Source: Malus domestica (Eukaryota > Streptophyta > Magnoliopsida > Rosales > Rosaceae). From it: DNA of 64,000 bases. Numbering within the stretch: the stretch's first letter is position 1; the number at the start of each line of letters is the position of its first letter. Both the position numbers and the translations under genes were made by a program. The stretch covers positions 26,494,501 to 26,558,500 of the forward strand of contig NC_091666.1 of NCBI RefSeq assembly GCF_042453785.1. Direction: 5' to 3'. Shown one piece after another: positions 20,851 through 32,405 of the stretch. The notes below the pieces were generated by a model, which saw only the letters and a list, made by a program, of their open reading frames with translations, was not told where the DNA came from and made no database searches.

Positions 20851-21136
20851 ATGGGCCTAGGCCCATACATCAATTAAGCTAAAAGTCCGGCCCGTAAATT
20901 TGGGCCGCAATGAACTGGGCCACTTACAACTGCAATTACGCGGGGGGTCTTCTTCGTCCCTCTTTTCCTGTTACTCGGCGCGCTGTAAGCACAAGGAGCA
21001 AGAAAGCAAAGCGAGTTCTTCTCGAGAGATCCAGAGCTCGCTCGCTCAGAGGTAGCAGTTCAAAACCAGATCTTCAAATTATCAGAAACACGCAGGGAGC
21101 TTCGCGTCGCCAAAAAGTTTGAAGCTTTCGAAGCCG
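20851..21136 (+). promoter_or_regulatory. Promoter / 5' leader of the sialyltransferase-like gene
   Basis: GGGCCTAGGCCCA, GTCCGGCCCGT and TTTGGGCCGC resemble plant site-II/telobox-type GGCCCA promoter motifs. The sequence becomes GC-richer than its surroundings up to the ATG. No clear TATA box is seen, as is common in housekeeping genes. Confidence 0.45.
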
Positions 21137-24100
21137 ATGAGGCTTTTGCGGTTGGCGTTCGTGGTTTCTGTACTGTTCGGATTGGTCGCCATTCTCATCT
21201 ACATCATCGGCGTCGCCGATCTCTGTATGCTTCTCTCTCTCTCTCCCCCCCCCTCTCTCCCCTCTTTCTCTCTATACAAGTTTTGATTTTGTGTATGTTT
21301 ATGTGTGTGGCTGGAATTCTGTGATGTAGATGAGACGCATCGGCTTACGGAAGAAGATGTGGAGGCGCTGCATTCTTTGCAGACCGGTTTCCAGAAGTGT
21401 GTGGTGAGCCGTCTGGAAATTTCTTTTCTATTTTATATGTATATGTGTTTGTGTGTGTACGTACCAATTGAAACTTCTGCTCTTTTTTTTTGTATGTGTT
21501 CTGAAAAAAATTATATGTCTTTTGGTTGGTAGAACATGGTAATGTATGTTGAATTGAGGTACTAAAAAATGGGGTTTGTTTGTGTTGTGAGAAATTTCGG
21601 AATGTTGGGGATGTCATATTCATATGATTGTGATGCAGGCTGCAAATGGATTAGGTTTGCAAGCCGCGCTCGGTAAAGATTACTGTCAAGTCATAATGCA
21701 GTTTCCTGCTGACACCATTCCTAAATGGGTGAGTTCTTTTTCCCGGTTGAAATGTTCAGCGTTTGAAAATGCGTGTATTTGGCATTTGAGTTGGGAATAG
21801 GGATAAGATACCGTAATCTTTAAAATGAAAAGAAAGGGTGTTAAACTAGTTTTTTTGTATTGATTCGTAGTCTCTTTAAGCAATATTGTTTAGATGTTGA
21901 AGTGTCTCGGCATCTATTTGCCCGCTATTTTGGTTGTAGACTAATTTAAGTTGCTCCCGTGGGCAAATCTCTTCTCTGAATTTTATTTGTAAACAGAAAG
22001 ATATTAAAACCGGTGAGCTTGAAGGCTTATCTTATGAGTTTGATCTTTGTGAGGCTGTGGCTACATGGGAACAGGTTAGTGTTCTATCATTCGTAGAGAT
22101 GCGATCTGACATTACTATGTCAACAAATGAGATATGCAACTGTGCATGTTGAAATCAATTTCTTCTTTTTTGTCTCGACCTTTTCAATGTTAAGTTTGAT
22201 TTTGTTTTATGCTTTACAATTGATTTGTTATTCAGTGAGTTGATTGCTCAGGTGCGGAATAGTACCACAATACTGACCAGGGAGTTCATTGACTCTTTAC
22301 CAAACGGATGGGAGGATTATGCGTGGCGTAGGATTAACAAAGGAGATCACCTGTTAGTACTGCTCTAGATACTAGTTTCAGAATGAAAAATAATTTGATG
22401 AACATGTAGTTGATTTACTGTAATTCTGTGTTGCAGCAACCGCTGTAAGAACAAGACACTATGCGTGGAAAAACTTTCACTGGTACTCCCTGCAACACCA
22501 CCATATGTTCCACGGATGTTTCGCCGATGTGCTGTGATTGGAAACTCAGGAGATCTTTTGCAAACAAGGTTTGGAAAGGAGATTGATGGCTATGATGTTG
22601 TTATTAGAGAAAATGGTGCACCAATTCAGGTCAAGCTGATTCTTTTTAGAAGTTTGGAATAGTGATGCTTACTTGACTTTGAGAAATCTTCTTACTTTTT
22701 TGTTCTTCTGCAGAACTACACTGAATACGTGGGGAAGAAATGCACATTTCGGCTTCTTAATAGGGGATCTGCTAAAGCTCTTGATAAAGTCGTGATGTTA
22801 GACGGTATGGTAAATGGTCCACTTTGTTGTAAATATGGCATATTTACTGGAGTAAACACTAAGTATAAAGTTATTGCAGAGTCAAGAAAGGAAGCATTGA
22901 TCATCAAAACAACAATTCATGACGCCATGAACCAGATGATTCGGGTTTGTATATTGTTATTCAATAACTTGTTGTCTTGACTTAATACTCAACCAAGTCC
23001 TTGTTGCTGCATATGTTTGTTTTACCTGCAAAGAGTACCGATGTTTTGTTTGTACAAATTTTGATTGCCATCTGCAGGAAATTCCTATAAAAAATCATGT
23101 ATATCTCCTGCTAGGTGCTTCCTTTGGTTCTGCCGCAAAAGGAACTGGGCTCAAGGCTCTTGAATTTGGGCTCTCTATATGTGACTCAGTAGATATGTAT
23201 GGTTTCACTGTTGATCCGGGATATAAAGAATGGTAATGAAAATTTTTCTACTCTTTCTGCCAACATCCCCTACAAAATGCTTTCTCACAGATTTAAAATG
23301 TTTACCTGATAAAGGATTTTGAAAATATTTTTTCAGGACTAGATATTTCTCAGAAGCCCGACAAGGCCATACTCCTCTACATGGTAGGGCATACTACCAG
23401 ATGATGGAGTGTTTGGGCGTAAGTGTTTAATTTTCCTGTTGTCATTCTTGAAAGTGCTATATGGAGGAAGAAACCTCCTTTTATGGATCCCAGATGGTAA
23501 ATGTTTTAGCCAATAAATTGCAAATTGTTCAAATAAAGTTTCAAGAGTCCAGAACTGTAGCGTCTTTTGTTTGTTTATTTTAGAAAAGTACTTACACCTT
23601 CTGCTTATTATGTGAGAGAAGTGGATAATGTGTACTGGGTAATTTTTCTTATTTGTTATTGATACTTTTTATTTCTCTTTGTTAAGCTTATCAAAATTCA
23701 TTCGCCTATTCGAGCTGATCCAAACCGTGTTGTGCAATGGGTACCAGAACGAAGTTTAGTAACTGCTGCTAGAATTGCATCCGAGAAATTGTTGAGGTAA
23801 CTTACAAAATTTATTTATTTAATGAAAAAAAATCAGATTCAATTCTTTAAAATGTGCAGCTATTATCATGAGCTTGAGTTCAACCAAGATTGAGTCATAC
23901 ATCTTTATGAATTACATATATCGCTATTACAGTTAGGAACTTCTGATGCAACCCTACATAACTGTCCCAGTAAGAGGATAAGTACTATTGTTTGTAGTCA
24001 GCTGGCTCGTTGCTACTGACTATCTCTAAACTCATGAAATAAGTTCATAAATAGAGTAAGAGAAGTTCCATTACATTGATGGAGCTTAAAAGATGCAAGC

Positions 24101-24462
24101 TCTCCTCAATATTCGGTTGTTTATATAGGGAACTTCTATTCGTCACGTGATGCTTTATCTTTCTTGTACATTTCTGATTTTTAGTTCTGCATTGTGTTGA
24201 GGGTTTTCTATCTCAAGTTTTTCATTATATTGTTCCACTTCAAAGTGGTAATTGTGTTTTTGTTTATGTCTATAGGAGGATTGGAGCAGGGTATGTAGAT
24301 CCACTGCGTATGTGTTCAATTGTAAAGAAGCAAGTCAACCTAAAGCTGACATCATTTCTAAGTCTAAGAAAGGCCGCTATTAACCATCAGAAATATGTGA
24401 AAAGTGCAACCTTATACCCTCTGGAGCGTAGTCCTCGGCATGGTATGCTTTGCACTGTGTGA
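21137..24462 (+). CDS. SIA2: Sialyltransferase-like glycosyltransferase (GT29), SIA2 type
   Basis: Twelve exons with consensus GT-AG borders: 21137-21224, 21330-21403, 21639-21728, 21997-22074, 22252-22352, 22437-22629, 22714-22804, 22880-22944, 23078-23232, 23337-23418, 23687-23796, 24276-24462. They join to 437 codons plus TGA. It is a type II Golgi protein: a short cytosolic N-terminus, one membrane segment at residues ~5-26 ([19 protein letters not shown]), then a lumenal domain. The L sialylmotif reads [20 protein letters not shown] with VIRENGAP. The S motif reads [32 protein letters not shown] fits motif III. Plants lack clear sialic acid, so the donor is uncertain; Arabidopsis relatives (SIA1/MGP2, SIA2) act in pollen and wall pectin, possibly with a Kdo-type sugar. 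The length is closer to SIA2. Intron 7 (22805-22879) is 75 nt with no stop in frame. Confidence 0.92.
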
Positions 24463-25480
24463 ACCATTTAAAGTTGAGGTTACTAGACCGTTCCTTGCAC
24501 CGAAGCAACTAAACAAATCTGTCAACCCAATTTCTTGGTCCAAGCGCCATACTTAAGCTAATGTACGTAGAAATGAGTAGCAGCTCTAAATTGTTCAGGA
24601 AGGAGATCAACAGGAGCCTACTCAGTGTAGAGTTTGGAAAGAGCTGTAAGTTTCTTGGCACCCTGCATTCAACATAATATTGATTTTTCCATCCAAAAGG
24701 AAAATATTAGGCTGAGATATGAAGATTCAGTCCTTAGCATCGGTTCACAGTTTGTTTTTTCGGAATTAGCATTGTCGTATATGAGGTTTTACAAATGATT
24801 CTTTGGACACAAGACAGGCCGTGATTTATATAAATTCTCTTGTATCTGAAAATTCTGATCCAATAGCTTGTATGAACGGGAAAAATGCAATTCAAATAGC
24901 ATGAACTTCTGGTGTGTGCAATGCATGACACTTTTTTTCTGACGACATAGTTGAGTACCTGCTGTTATTTTGCTTTTAGATGTACTTGCAGTTGACTGGT
25001 TACAAAAATTTTCTTGAGGGAATCGAAAATACTTGGTTTTTATGTTTGGATTATTTTTAATTAGGGGCAAATTACATTTTGACACTTCCACGTGAAATCT
25101 TCTTTTTGTAATTTTGACAAGTCACCTAAGTACATGTGTCCACATCGTGATAGCAACTTGTATGAAACAGGTTCATCGTCCTGTGACTTCTTGATCCAAT
25201 AATATTCTGGCATGTGGAGAAAATCTTACACATGACATTTGACATTATTGGACTCGGATACCATGGTGATGCTGAACCCGTTTTATGCTTCTTTCTCCCA
25301 CTTCATTTTAAACGCAAGGATTGTAGCAGTGTTCTTTCTTGAGTTAAATGTAATTGAATGAAAGAGGGTAGATGGAAAACTACCTCATTCTCTTTACTTT
25401 TGGTCTATCCTTTAGATTCCATACCCCTTTTACTAGTTTCTGTTCTTCTGTTTGTAAAAATTAGAATTAGTATTATTATT
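24463..25480. other. 3' UTR and intergenic, nothing recognised
   Basis: No coding sequence. Minus-strand frames at 24734-25091 are not supported by any motif. Confidence 0.5.
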
Positions 25481-25489
25481 TAGTGATAC

Positions 25490-25630
25490 TTCAGATGGCG
25501 ATTTTTGGCGCAACAGAAATGTTACTCTTTTGTGACTAAAAGATCACGAGTTCGAGTCGTGGAAATAGTCTATTTGCAAAACAAGCGTACTGTAGACGTC
25601 CTTCCTCTCGAGCTTTGTTGGCTTGGAGTT
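25490..25630 (+). repeat. Au-SINE-like fragment
   Basis: GATCACGAGTTCGAGTCGTG is a pol III B-box context and matches, as I recall, the 5' tRNA-derived region of the plant Au SINE, as does the following GAAATAGTCTATTTGCAAAA. The 3' tail is diverged and cut. Confidence 0.5.
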
Positions 25631-25667
25631 GCCTTTTATATAGTAGTATTTATTTGATATCAGATTT

Positions 25668-25758
25668 TTTTTTTTTTTTTTTTTGAAGTAGAAGAAACAA
25701 TATTACCTGCAATAAGATGGGGATGGGGATGGGGATGGGGATGGGGATGGGGGGGGGG
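25668..25758 (+). repeat. Poly-T and (GGGGAT)n microsatellite
   Basis: About 18 T residues, then from 25716 seven GATGGG-type units ending in a nine-G run. G-runs at 6-bp spacing could form a G-quadruplex. Confidence 0.85.
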
Positions 25759-25902
25759 CTTAGATAAGAATTGAACCTAAAACCTTTTCACTTGCATGTG
25801 AAAAGGAATATCATTAAACCGTAGTACAAAGTGGCAAATGAAAGATTTTAAATTTGATTTTTATAACAGACCCATTATAAAGGGGCCAATAGAATCCTTT
25901 TC

Positions 25903-26091
25903 GAATCCTTTTGGTGAGGATCTTGGGGATTTGTGAATCGTGTCCGTTTATCGTACATCGTGAGATTAGTTTTTGTCAGATACTATTTGTGTTTAATTTT
26001 AAATAAAAATATTTAAAATAATTTATGACCGCACGATGTACGATGAATGGGCATGATTCACAGATTCCCGGAATCCTTACAAAAAGAATCC
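25903..26091. mobile_element. Small foldback MITE (~190 bp)
   Basis: The left arm GAATCCTTTTGGTGAGGATC...TTTATCGTACATCGTG pairs with the right arm CACGATGTACGATGAATG...GGAATCCTTACAAAAAGAATC, a ~65-bp inverted repeat with an AT-rich loop. The family is common in this kind of genome. Confidence 0.72.
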
Positions 26092-26500
26092 GGTAAGAAT
26101 CTGAATTCATAAAGGGTCGCCGGATTCATAAAGGGGGACAAAAGAGAGAATTTAAACTGGAATTCTACCTTATATTGTCTAATAATACACCTTTCTTTTA
26201 ATTAAGGAAAACAAAAAAATGGTATCTCTTAGGCCATCTCCAACCAATGGCTGGCTAGTAGGCTCATTTTAGTCATCTAGCCCTCCAGGATATTAATATT
26301 TTAATGAACAGTACAGGGTCATATTTGTCTCAATCTCCAACCAAGGGCCAAAGGGTCATAGGGCTCGTTTTAGCCCTGTCACAAAAAACCGTCTCCAACC
26401 GAGGGCCAAACATAATTTATTATTTAAAAACTAAAACTTAAATTCAAATCCAACAGCGAAGTGACGTCAGCTAGTCGTTGGATTTGAATTTTTTTTTGGC

Positions 26501-26508
26501 TATAAATA
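26501..26508 (+). promoter_or_regulatory. TATA box of the Harbinger transposase
   Basis: TATAAATA lies about 70 bp before the first ATG (26571). Confidence 0.5.
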
Positions 26509-26963
26509 AGGTGGATATTGGGCTATAATTCACACAACTTTGAATTTAATCTATTTCAATTCAAGTTTGCAATGAATTCCAACTTTGGAAAGTTCAAATA
26601 AGGCGCAACAAACAAAATAGAGCAGCAGCTATGGTGTGTCAACCAACTGAGGAACAACATTAATGGGATGGCTCTGTTGCTAGTCGCTCTTACAAACCAT
26701 GAAACAGAGCGATGATGCATGCCAATTTGATGAACAACTACTTCAACCCCAACTCGGTGTACACAGAAGAGGATTTCAAACATCGCTTCCAGATGAGGTG
26801 TTATGCCTTCGAGCGTTTACTTCGTGATGTCCAACACGTCAATCCATACTTTCGACAGAAGTGGGACAGAGCAGGCCGCCTTGGTTTCTCACCTCATTAG
26901 AAGGTTACTGTTGCACTCTGAATGATGACCTATGGCTCCCCAGCTGATTCAATGGATGAAACC

Positions 26964-27321
26964 TGTAATGCACAAAACCGGATGGGTCTTGGAACAACGT
27001 AAATCCGACTGTGAATCTGCAAGAAAGTAAATAACACAAGATGTATCGTGGTTCACCCCAATGTTTGGGCTATGTCAACACTGATATTGTATTTCTCTGT
27101 TTGTGAGAGGATTGTGAGGGAGAGAGAGCTTGAATATGAGAGTGAAGCTTTACTCTGAATCTCAGAGCTTGAGGATTGTGAGGGTGAGGATGCCCTTTTA
27201 TAGACTAAGGGCTCCTCCCCTTTTTACATATTTGTCCCTTCATTTATTACATAATTACATATGAGTCATCTGAGTATTTATACGAGATCTAAATATGGAG
27301 GTCCTAAGTATGGTACAAACA
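26964..27321 (-). repeat. 3' LTR of element B
   Basis: It opens TGTAATGCACAAAACCGG on the plus strand and ends ATGGTACAAACA. TATAAAAGGG lies on the minus strand within it. Confidence 0.9.
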
Positions 27322-27535
27322 GTAGTCCCCCAAGTTTTCAGTCAAGAGAGTCTTTTGGCTGGAGACTTGCAATTCAGTCCATATGTGAGCCGAAGTAACT
27401 AGATGTCGTCTAGAACTGAATACTCGATATGAGGCGGTGCTCAATTTGAAACGATGCTCAACTAGAAGTAGCACATGTTACAAGGCTGCTCGGTTTGTGG
27501 CTTATGTTGCCTTGGTTGGTTCGGCTTGTGGCGTT

Positions 27536-28370
27536 AAAGGTGAGGGAGTCACTTTTATAGAATAAGGGCTCGCTTCTCAATACAAAAAAGATGGGCTAGA
27601 GTTGGTGCTCTCTAATGATGGTGAGAGAGTCCCTTTTATAGAATAAGGGCTCGCTCCTCAGTACATAAATAATGGGCTAAGTCCCCCAAGTATTTTTCAT
27701 GATGCCCAGTTGAGGCCCAATATATGGTACATAATGTAGTCCCTCAAGTTTTCAGTCAATAGAGTATGTTGGCTGGAGACTTTAAATTGAATCCATGTAT
27801 AGGCCGAAGTGGCGGTTGTTCAGAGGCGGTATTTGTATACCTTGCACTAAAGCTTTGTAGGTGAAGCTTTGTAAGTAAAGCTTTAAATATGAAACTTTTG
27901 TAAATGAAGCTTTTGAAGCTAGTGTTCTTGAAGCTGGAGCTCTGTAAATGAAGCTTTCGAAGCTGATTGACATGAGTGATACTCATGAATGTTGACATGA
28001 GTGATGCTGATGAATGTTGACATGAATGATGGTCATGAATGTTTATGTATGATTGATATGAGTGATGCTCATGAATGTTTATATATGATTTGACATGAGT
28101 GATGCTTATGTATAATTTTGGAGTACTTGACGTACTTTTGATCACCTGGTTGGTGATAATAGCGGTAGGCTGCCAAATAATTTTGGAGTACTGGATGTAT
28201 TTTTGATCACCTAGTTAGTGATAATAACGGTAGGCTACCGAATAATTTTTTGTAGTACTGGACGTACTTTTGATCACCAATCACCTGGTTGGTGATAATA
28301 GCAGCAGGCTACCGAATAATTTTTTGTAGTATTGGATGTACTTTTAATCACCTGATTGGTGATAATAGAG
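27536..28370 (-). repeat. 3' tandem-repeat block of element B with a 129-codon sense ORF (27756-28145)
   Basis: 27536-27680 holds two TATA-bearing units. 27840-27965 holds GAAGCTTTTGAAGCT repeats. 27966-28110 holds TTGACATGAGTGATGCTCAT repeats. 28135-28370 holds four GATCACCTGGTTGGTGATAA units. A 129-codon minus-strand frame spans the middle and has peptide repeats such as YINIHEHHSYQS. It is the counterpart of 10606-10815 in element A. Shared open frames through the 30-bp repeats hint at, but do not prove, a protein. Confidence 0.6.
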
Positions 28371-28767
28371 GGCGTGGCTCTTTTGGATATATGGGTCTTC
28401 GCCCTCCACACAACATTCCAGCCTATTATTTTGGGCTTACTGTTTTTATTTTTTTATTTTTTATTTTTTTATTTTTTTATTTTTTTATGATCACCTTTTG
28501 ATGGGGTTATACAGATATCTTCGAAAGATAAGAAAAATAAATCACATCATTCAAAAATAAAGGTTTCGATAGTTGCAGATCGTTGGTGCGTACTGGGTTG
28601 TTGCAGATCTTTTTCCATGTGCATATTCTAGTGGCTTCTTCAGAAAAGTGGGAACATGCATGATGAAAGTTTTCTTTTTCAAAAGTTGATGGCATATTCT
28701 GCTCTGTCATCGTGCCAAGTTAGCTCCCTTAATCAACAAAGAGCTTGGGTTACTATGCATTAATTGC

Positions 28768-29142
28768 TCATTTTCCTGTCACTTTTTCTTTTTCTGCGTA
28801 GGCGCAATAGACAACCCACTTAACAGCGGATTGCATGTTACTCTCCAGCTCTTTCCTCTTTCCATCAGGACCTACAGTAGGCTGCATAATTCCCTTTATT
28901 GTAGTAGGACTTACAGGAAAGAAGGCGATGACCTGAATAAGCACGGGCCATTGGAGGTCGTGCATTAAGTTGAAGTCGATGATGTGGACATAATCGTGAC
29001 CGTCGAATGCTTCCAGGATGGCCTGATTGGAGGTGAAGTGCGCGAATTTGAGATAGGGGCAGTCCTTGTAGAAGTAGTGGTAGAGAAGCTCATTCTCGTG
29101 AACCGATCTAGAAGCCGAGCCGACGGTCTGCGACGAGAAGAT
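28768..29142 (-). pseudogene. Captured GRAS-domain fragment fused to an unknown tail
   Basis: On the minus strand a single stop-free frame from ~29142 reads CPYLKFAHFTSNQAILEAF and VHIIDFNLMHDLQWP, the VHIID core of GRAS transcription factors, closest in feel to the DELLA-type subgroup. After VLIQVIAFFP (~28915) the similarity stops. The frame continues 48 more codons as VSPTTIKGIMQPTVGPDGKR and following, to a TGA near 28768; I do not recognise that tail. The result is an in-frame chimera of two sources. No GRAS DNA-binding or C-terminal SAW part is present. Confidence 0.78.
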
Positions 29143-29197
29143 TCAGCAAGTGGAGTCCCTTGACATGAGTGATGAGGTCAGCAATGGAGTCCTGAAG

Positions 29198-29708
29198 AGT
29201 GATGAAACCACACAGAGCCTCAAAGTGGGTTGTGGCTAAGGCCATGTCAGGCTTGTGATTAGCCTCCTTGTAAACATTTGGCATGAAAAATCTTGGCCAA
29301 ATCCTTATCTGGGTGTGCCTGTATCGATAATGCCTTCCCCACAGAAAGCACCTTGAACAAAAAAGGGAGGTCAGAGCCCCATTTTTGGATCACTTTCTCA
29401 CCACGCACATTTGGGTTTTTGGAAATCCAATCTTTGAGAGATATAATCTGAGATCCAATTGGGAAAAACCCATTATTCTCATCCGAATTCTGAATCAAAA
29501 AGGAAGGTCCGGACTCATGGGTTCCCATCCAAAATTCAGCATATTAGTTTTTTGGGTTAATCCCAGAACCAGAGTTGAAAGTAGATAGCCTGGCCACTTG
29601 GGAATCTTGTCCCATCTTCCCCCAGTCGTAGATCTGGAGCAGTATGCAGACAGAGACTTTGTGCTGCGTCACCGCGAAAGCCCCCGGCGGTTTGACAATA
29701 CCCGCCAT
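29198..29708 (-). pseudogene. Captured mannose-6-phosphate isomerase fragment
   Basis: From ~29708 the minus strand encodes IYDWGKMGQDSQVARLSTFN, a TAA, then YAEFWMGTHESGPSFLIQ, SLKDWISKNPNVRGEKVIQK, DLPFLFKVLSVGKALSIQAH and PDKDLAKIF. After a frameshift near 29290 it continues NVYKEANHKPDMALA and HFEALCGFITLQ. This is the N-terminal metal-binding half of type I phosphomannose isomerase (fructose-6-P to mannose-6-P, the first step of GDP-mannose and ascorbate supply); the QAHPDK segment is conserved in the family. It is in sense orientation, 310 bp downstream of the primer site, with no intron visible. One stop and one frameshift make it non-functional. Confidence 0.9.
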
Positions 29709-30017
29709 TCTCGCTGTCGCAGGTTTGGCTCAGAGCGAAGGGGAGTGAAGTCTCCATGGAAATCAAAACCCAGTTGCAGGAATAAGGTAAGAGAGAAGCA
29801 GAAATAAAAGGTTGAAACTTGAAATTATTGGGCTCCAAAACTGTTGGGGAAGAGTCTTAGCTTCGGTTAATCGTATATAAAGGAAAGAGAGAGATTTAGT
29901 TTCTTGGGTTTTACAGATATCACGGTGGATAGTGGTGGTTGTTTCACGGTGGTGAGATGAAAAAATGAAAAAGAACCGACATAGCTTTTCATGTCGTTTC
30001 CCACAAACGACGCCAAA

Positions 30018-30376
30018 TGTTGATGCACAAAACCGGAGAGGTCTTGGAACAACGTAAATCCGACTGTGAATCTGCAAGATAGTAAATAACACAAGATGTA
30101 TTGTGGTTCACCCCAATATTTGGGCTACGTCCACACTAATATTGTATTTCTCTATTTATGAGAGGATTGTGAGGAAGAGAGAGCTTGAATATGAGAGTGA
30201 GGCTTTGCTCTGAATCTCAGAGCTTGAGGATTGTGAGGGTGAGAATGCCCTTTTATAGACTAAGGGCTCCTCCTATTTTTACATATTTGCCCCTTCATTT
30301 ATTACATAATTACATTTGAGTCCCCCGAGTATTTATACGAGATCTAAATACAAAGGCCCTAAGTATGGTACAAACA
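30018..30376 (-). repeat. 5' LTR of element B
   Basis: It is near-identical to 26964-27321. TATAAAAGGG on the minus strand at 30257-30248 is the promoter for the captured fragments. Confidence 0.9.
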
Positions 30377-30844
30377 AAACCTATGATATGTCTGAGTCTA
30401 CATGCCTTGATACTCTTGAACAATTATGTGACACAATTGTTCATGTTTACAAAGACGAGTACCTCCGCGAGCCAAATCAAGAAGATATGAATCGGCTTCT
30501 TTGCAAAGCTGAAAATTGTGGGTTTCCAGGCATAATAGGGTCATTAGACTGCATGCATTGGGATTGGAAGAACTGTCCCACCGGATGGCAATAAGGCTTT
30601 AGCGGAAGGTCAAGAAAGCCAACTATTATGTTAAAGGTGGTTGCCTCATATGATACATGGATCTGTCATGCTTTCTTTGGAGTCCTTGGATCCCAAAATG
30701 ACATTACAGTTCTTGGGCGTTCACATCTCTTCAATTGCCTGACGGAAGGTAAAGCACCTCAACTTGACTACTACATTAAATGTCGTCAATACAATATAGG
30801 GTATTACTTGGCAGATGGCATCTACCCAAAGTGGGCGACACTTG

Positions 30845-32405
30845 TGTAACGCCCCGCCCCCGAAATAGTTATTTCGGGAAATGATTTTGATGATAGGCCC
30901 AATTTAATTCTCTTGATTAACTTACTATCAAAAGTTAAGGTTCTTTACTTTAAATTCCTTAATTTCACAAATGGTCTAAACCATAATTCTCTTATCAACA
31001 CACACCATTATTCAATTATTTTACCAATTTATTTCCATTTTCTTCTCTTAGATTAAGATTCCAACTAAATATTAATTCTCGATTATTTAAGGCTGCATCT
31101 AACGCTGTTAGCCTGCCTACGTACCCTTGAGCGGGATCAAGCCTTTCATAATTCACATTTCAATTTCAAATCTTTCCCAAAAATATTCAACGAACGGAAA
31201 TGTTTCACATTAGTGTTACTTTATCAAAACCCTTCAATTTAATATCAAATACGTACTTAGAATAATGAAATATGCATCAAATGGCGGTGTCGGCCCCCTG
31301 GTCATGCTCCGCTGCCGGTGGCAGTGGGCTGCCTCGACTTGCTGGAAAAATACAACTAATTCTAAAAATTCTGAAAATTTACAGAAATGAAGATCTCAAT
31401 GAGTAAAGCAAACTTTATACCTGTGGCGAAATACAATTTGGCCTGAAAACACCACAAATCGGCCTCGAACCGTCGGAAACCCAAGAAATAGGTTGTTTCA
31501 ATCCATCATTTCTGGTGTTCCGCCGCCCCCAAGGTGGTTTGGGCTTTGTTCCTGGACTCCCCAGGACTCGAACCACGGTGGAAATTGACCGTGTTACTTT
31601 CACAATTGGCGAAATCAACACTGTCCACCCCGTGCACCCATCAGTGCATTTTCCACGGGACTTAAGCTGAAATATCTCAAATTTCTTACTATAATTTAGA
31701 TAGGGGAGGTCGAAAACACTCTCCCAAGGCATAAATTGAAGAAATTCAACGGAAGTAAGACAGAAAACCATCGAAAACCGTCGCGGGAGCCCATAATCCG
31801 AGTCGGGTCATTGGGTCCAAGGTGATCCGGTGTCTCCACCTTCTCTCATTTCCCATCCCGACTACCTTCTCCCATTTGTCCCCCTCCCCCTTTCCTTCTT
31901 CCTTTTTCTCCTTTCTAACCTTTTCTTTTCATCATAGCCGTCCCTTTTCTTTTCATCTTTCATCTCGACCACACACGTGGCACAACACTTTGCTCAAGAT
32001 TTCTGGAGCCTTCTAAATGGAAATAAAATTACCAAAATATCACTGACTTTAAACGTTAATAACTTCTTCATTATAACTCCGTTTCATGAACGGTTTGCGC
32101 CTGTGTGTTCGTGAGATCGAGCTCTATTAAAAAATATAAATTGTGATCTTAAAAGGTCTACGGTTTTTAAATAATTAATTTCCAAACTTCAAACTTCGTA
32201 ACTAGTTTAATTTAAAACTAAACTCAAGTAAATTAATATAATTTCTCAAAAAATAACATAATATCTCAATAATCTAAATACGTAAATTATAATAATTTCC
32301 GGAACAAAACTTTAAAATTTCCCAATTCTATTTCCATAACCATAAATCGATTTATTTTCGATTTTCCTCCACATATTCATATATTTAAAATTTCAGGGTA
32401 TTACA
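30845..32405 (-). mobile_element. Solo LTR of a Gypsy-type element (1561 bp)
   Basis: Plus-strand ends TGTAACGCCCCGC and GGTATTACA with a perfect ACTTG duplication (30840-30844 and 32406-32410) inside the Harbinger transposase. The opening TGTAATACCCTGAAATTT on the minus strand and the AAGGGTACGTAGGCAGGC block are typical of Gypsy-type LTRs in this lineage and put its sense on the minus strand. There is no internal region, so it arose by recombination between LTRs. The 118-codon minus frame at 31415-31771 lies in the LTR and is not assigned. Confidence 0.88.

Larger units (their letters stand above)
26964..30376 (-). mobile_element. Gene-capturing non-autonomous LTR retrotransposon, element B
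   Basis: LTRs 30018-30376 (5') and 26964-27321 (3') are flanked by a perfect AAACC duplication (26959-26963 and 30377-30381). It has the same family architecture as element A: TGGCG-type primer site on the minus strand (30017 downward), conserved leader ATGAAAAGCTATGTCGGTT, captured host-gene pieces, CACCTGGTTGGTG repeats, GACATGAGTGATGCTCATGA repeats, TATA-bearing repeats, and purine tract ACTTGGGGGACTAC. No gag or pol. The captured content differs: mannose-6-phosphate isomerase and GRAS. Confidence 0.92.

Noticed and set aside
22729..22980. Continuous 83-codon ORF through 22805-22879 as a single exon
   Set aside because: GT-AG borders and family alignment support a 75-nt intron as the main form; retention is reported separately as a finding.
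31415..31771. 118-codon ORF in the solo LTR
   Set aside because: Lies wholly in LTR sequence and shows no domain; probably chance.
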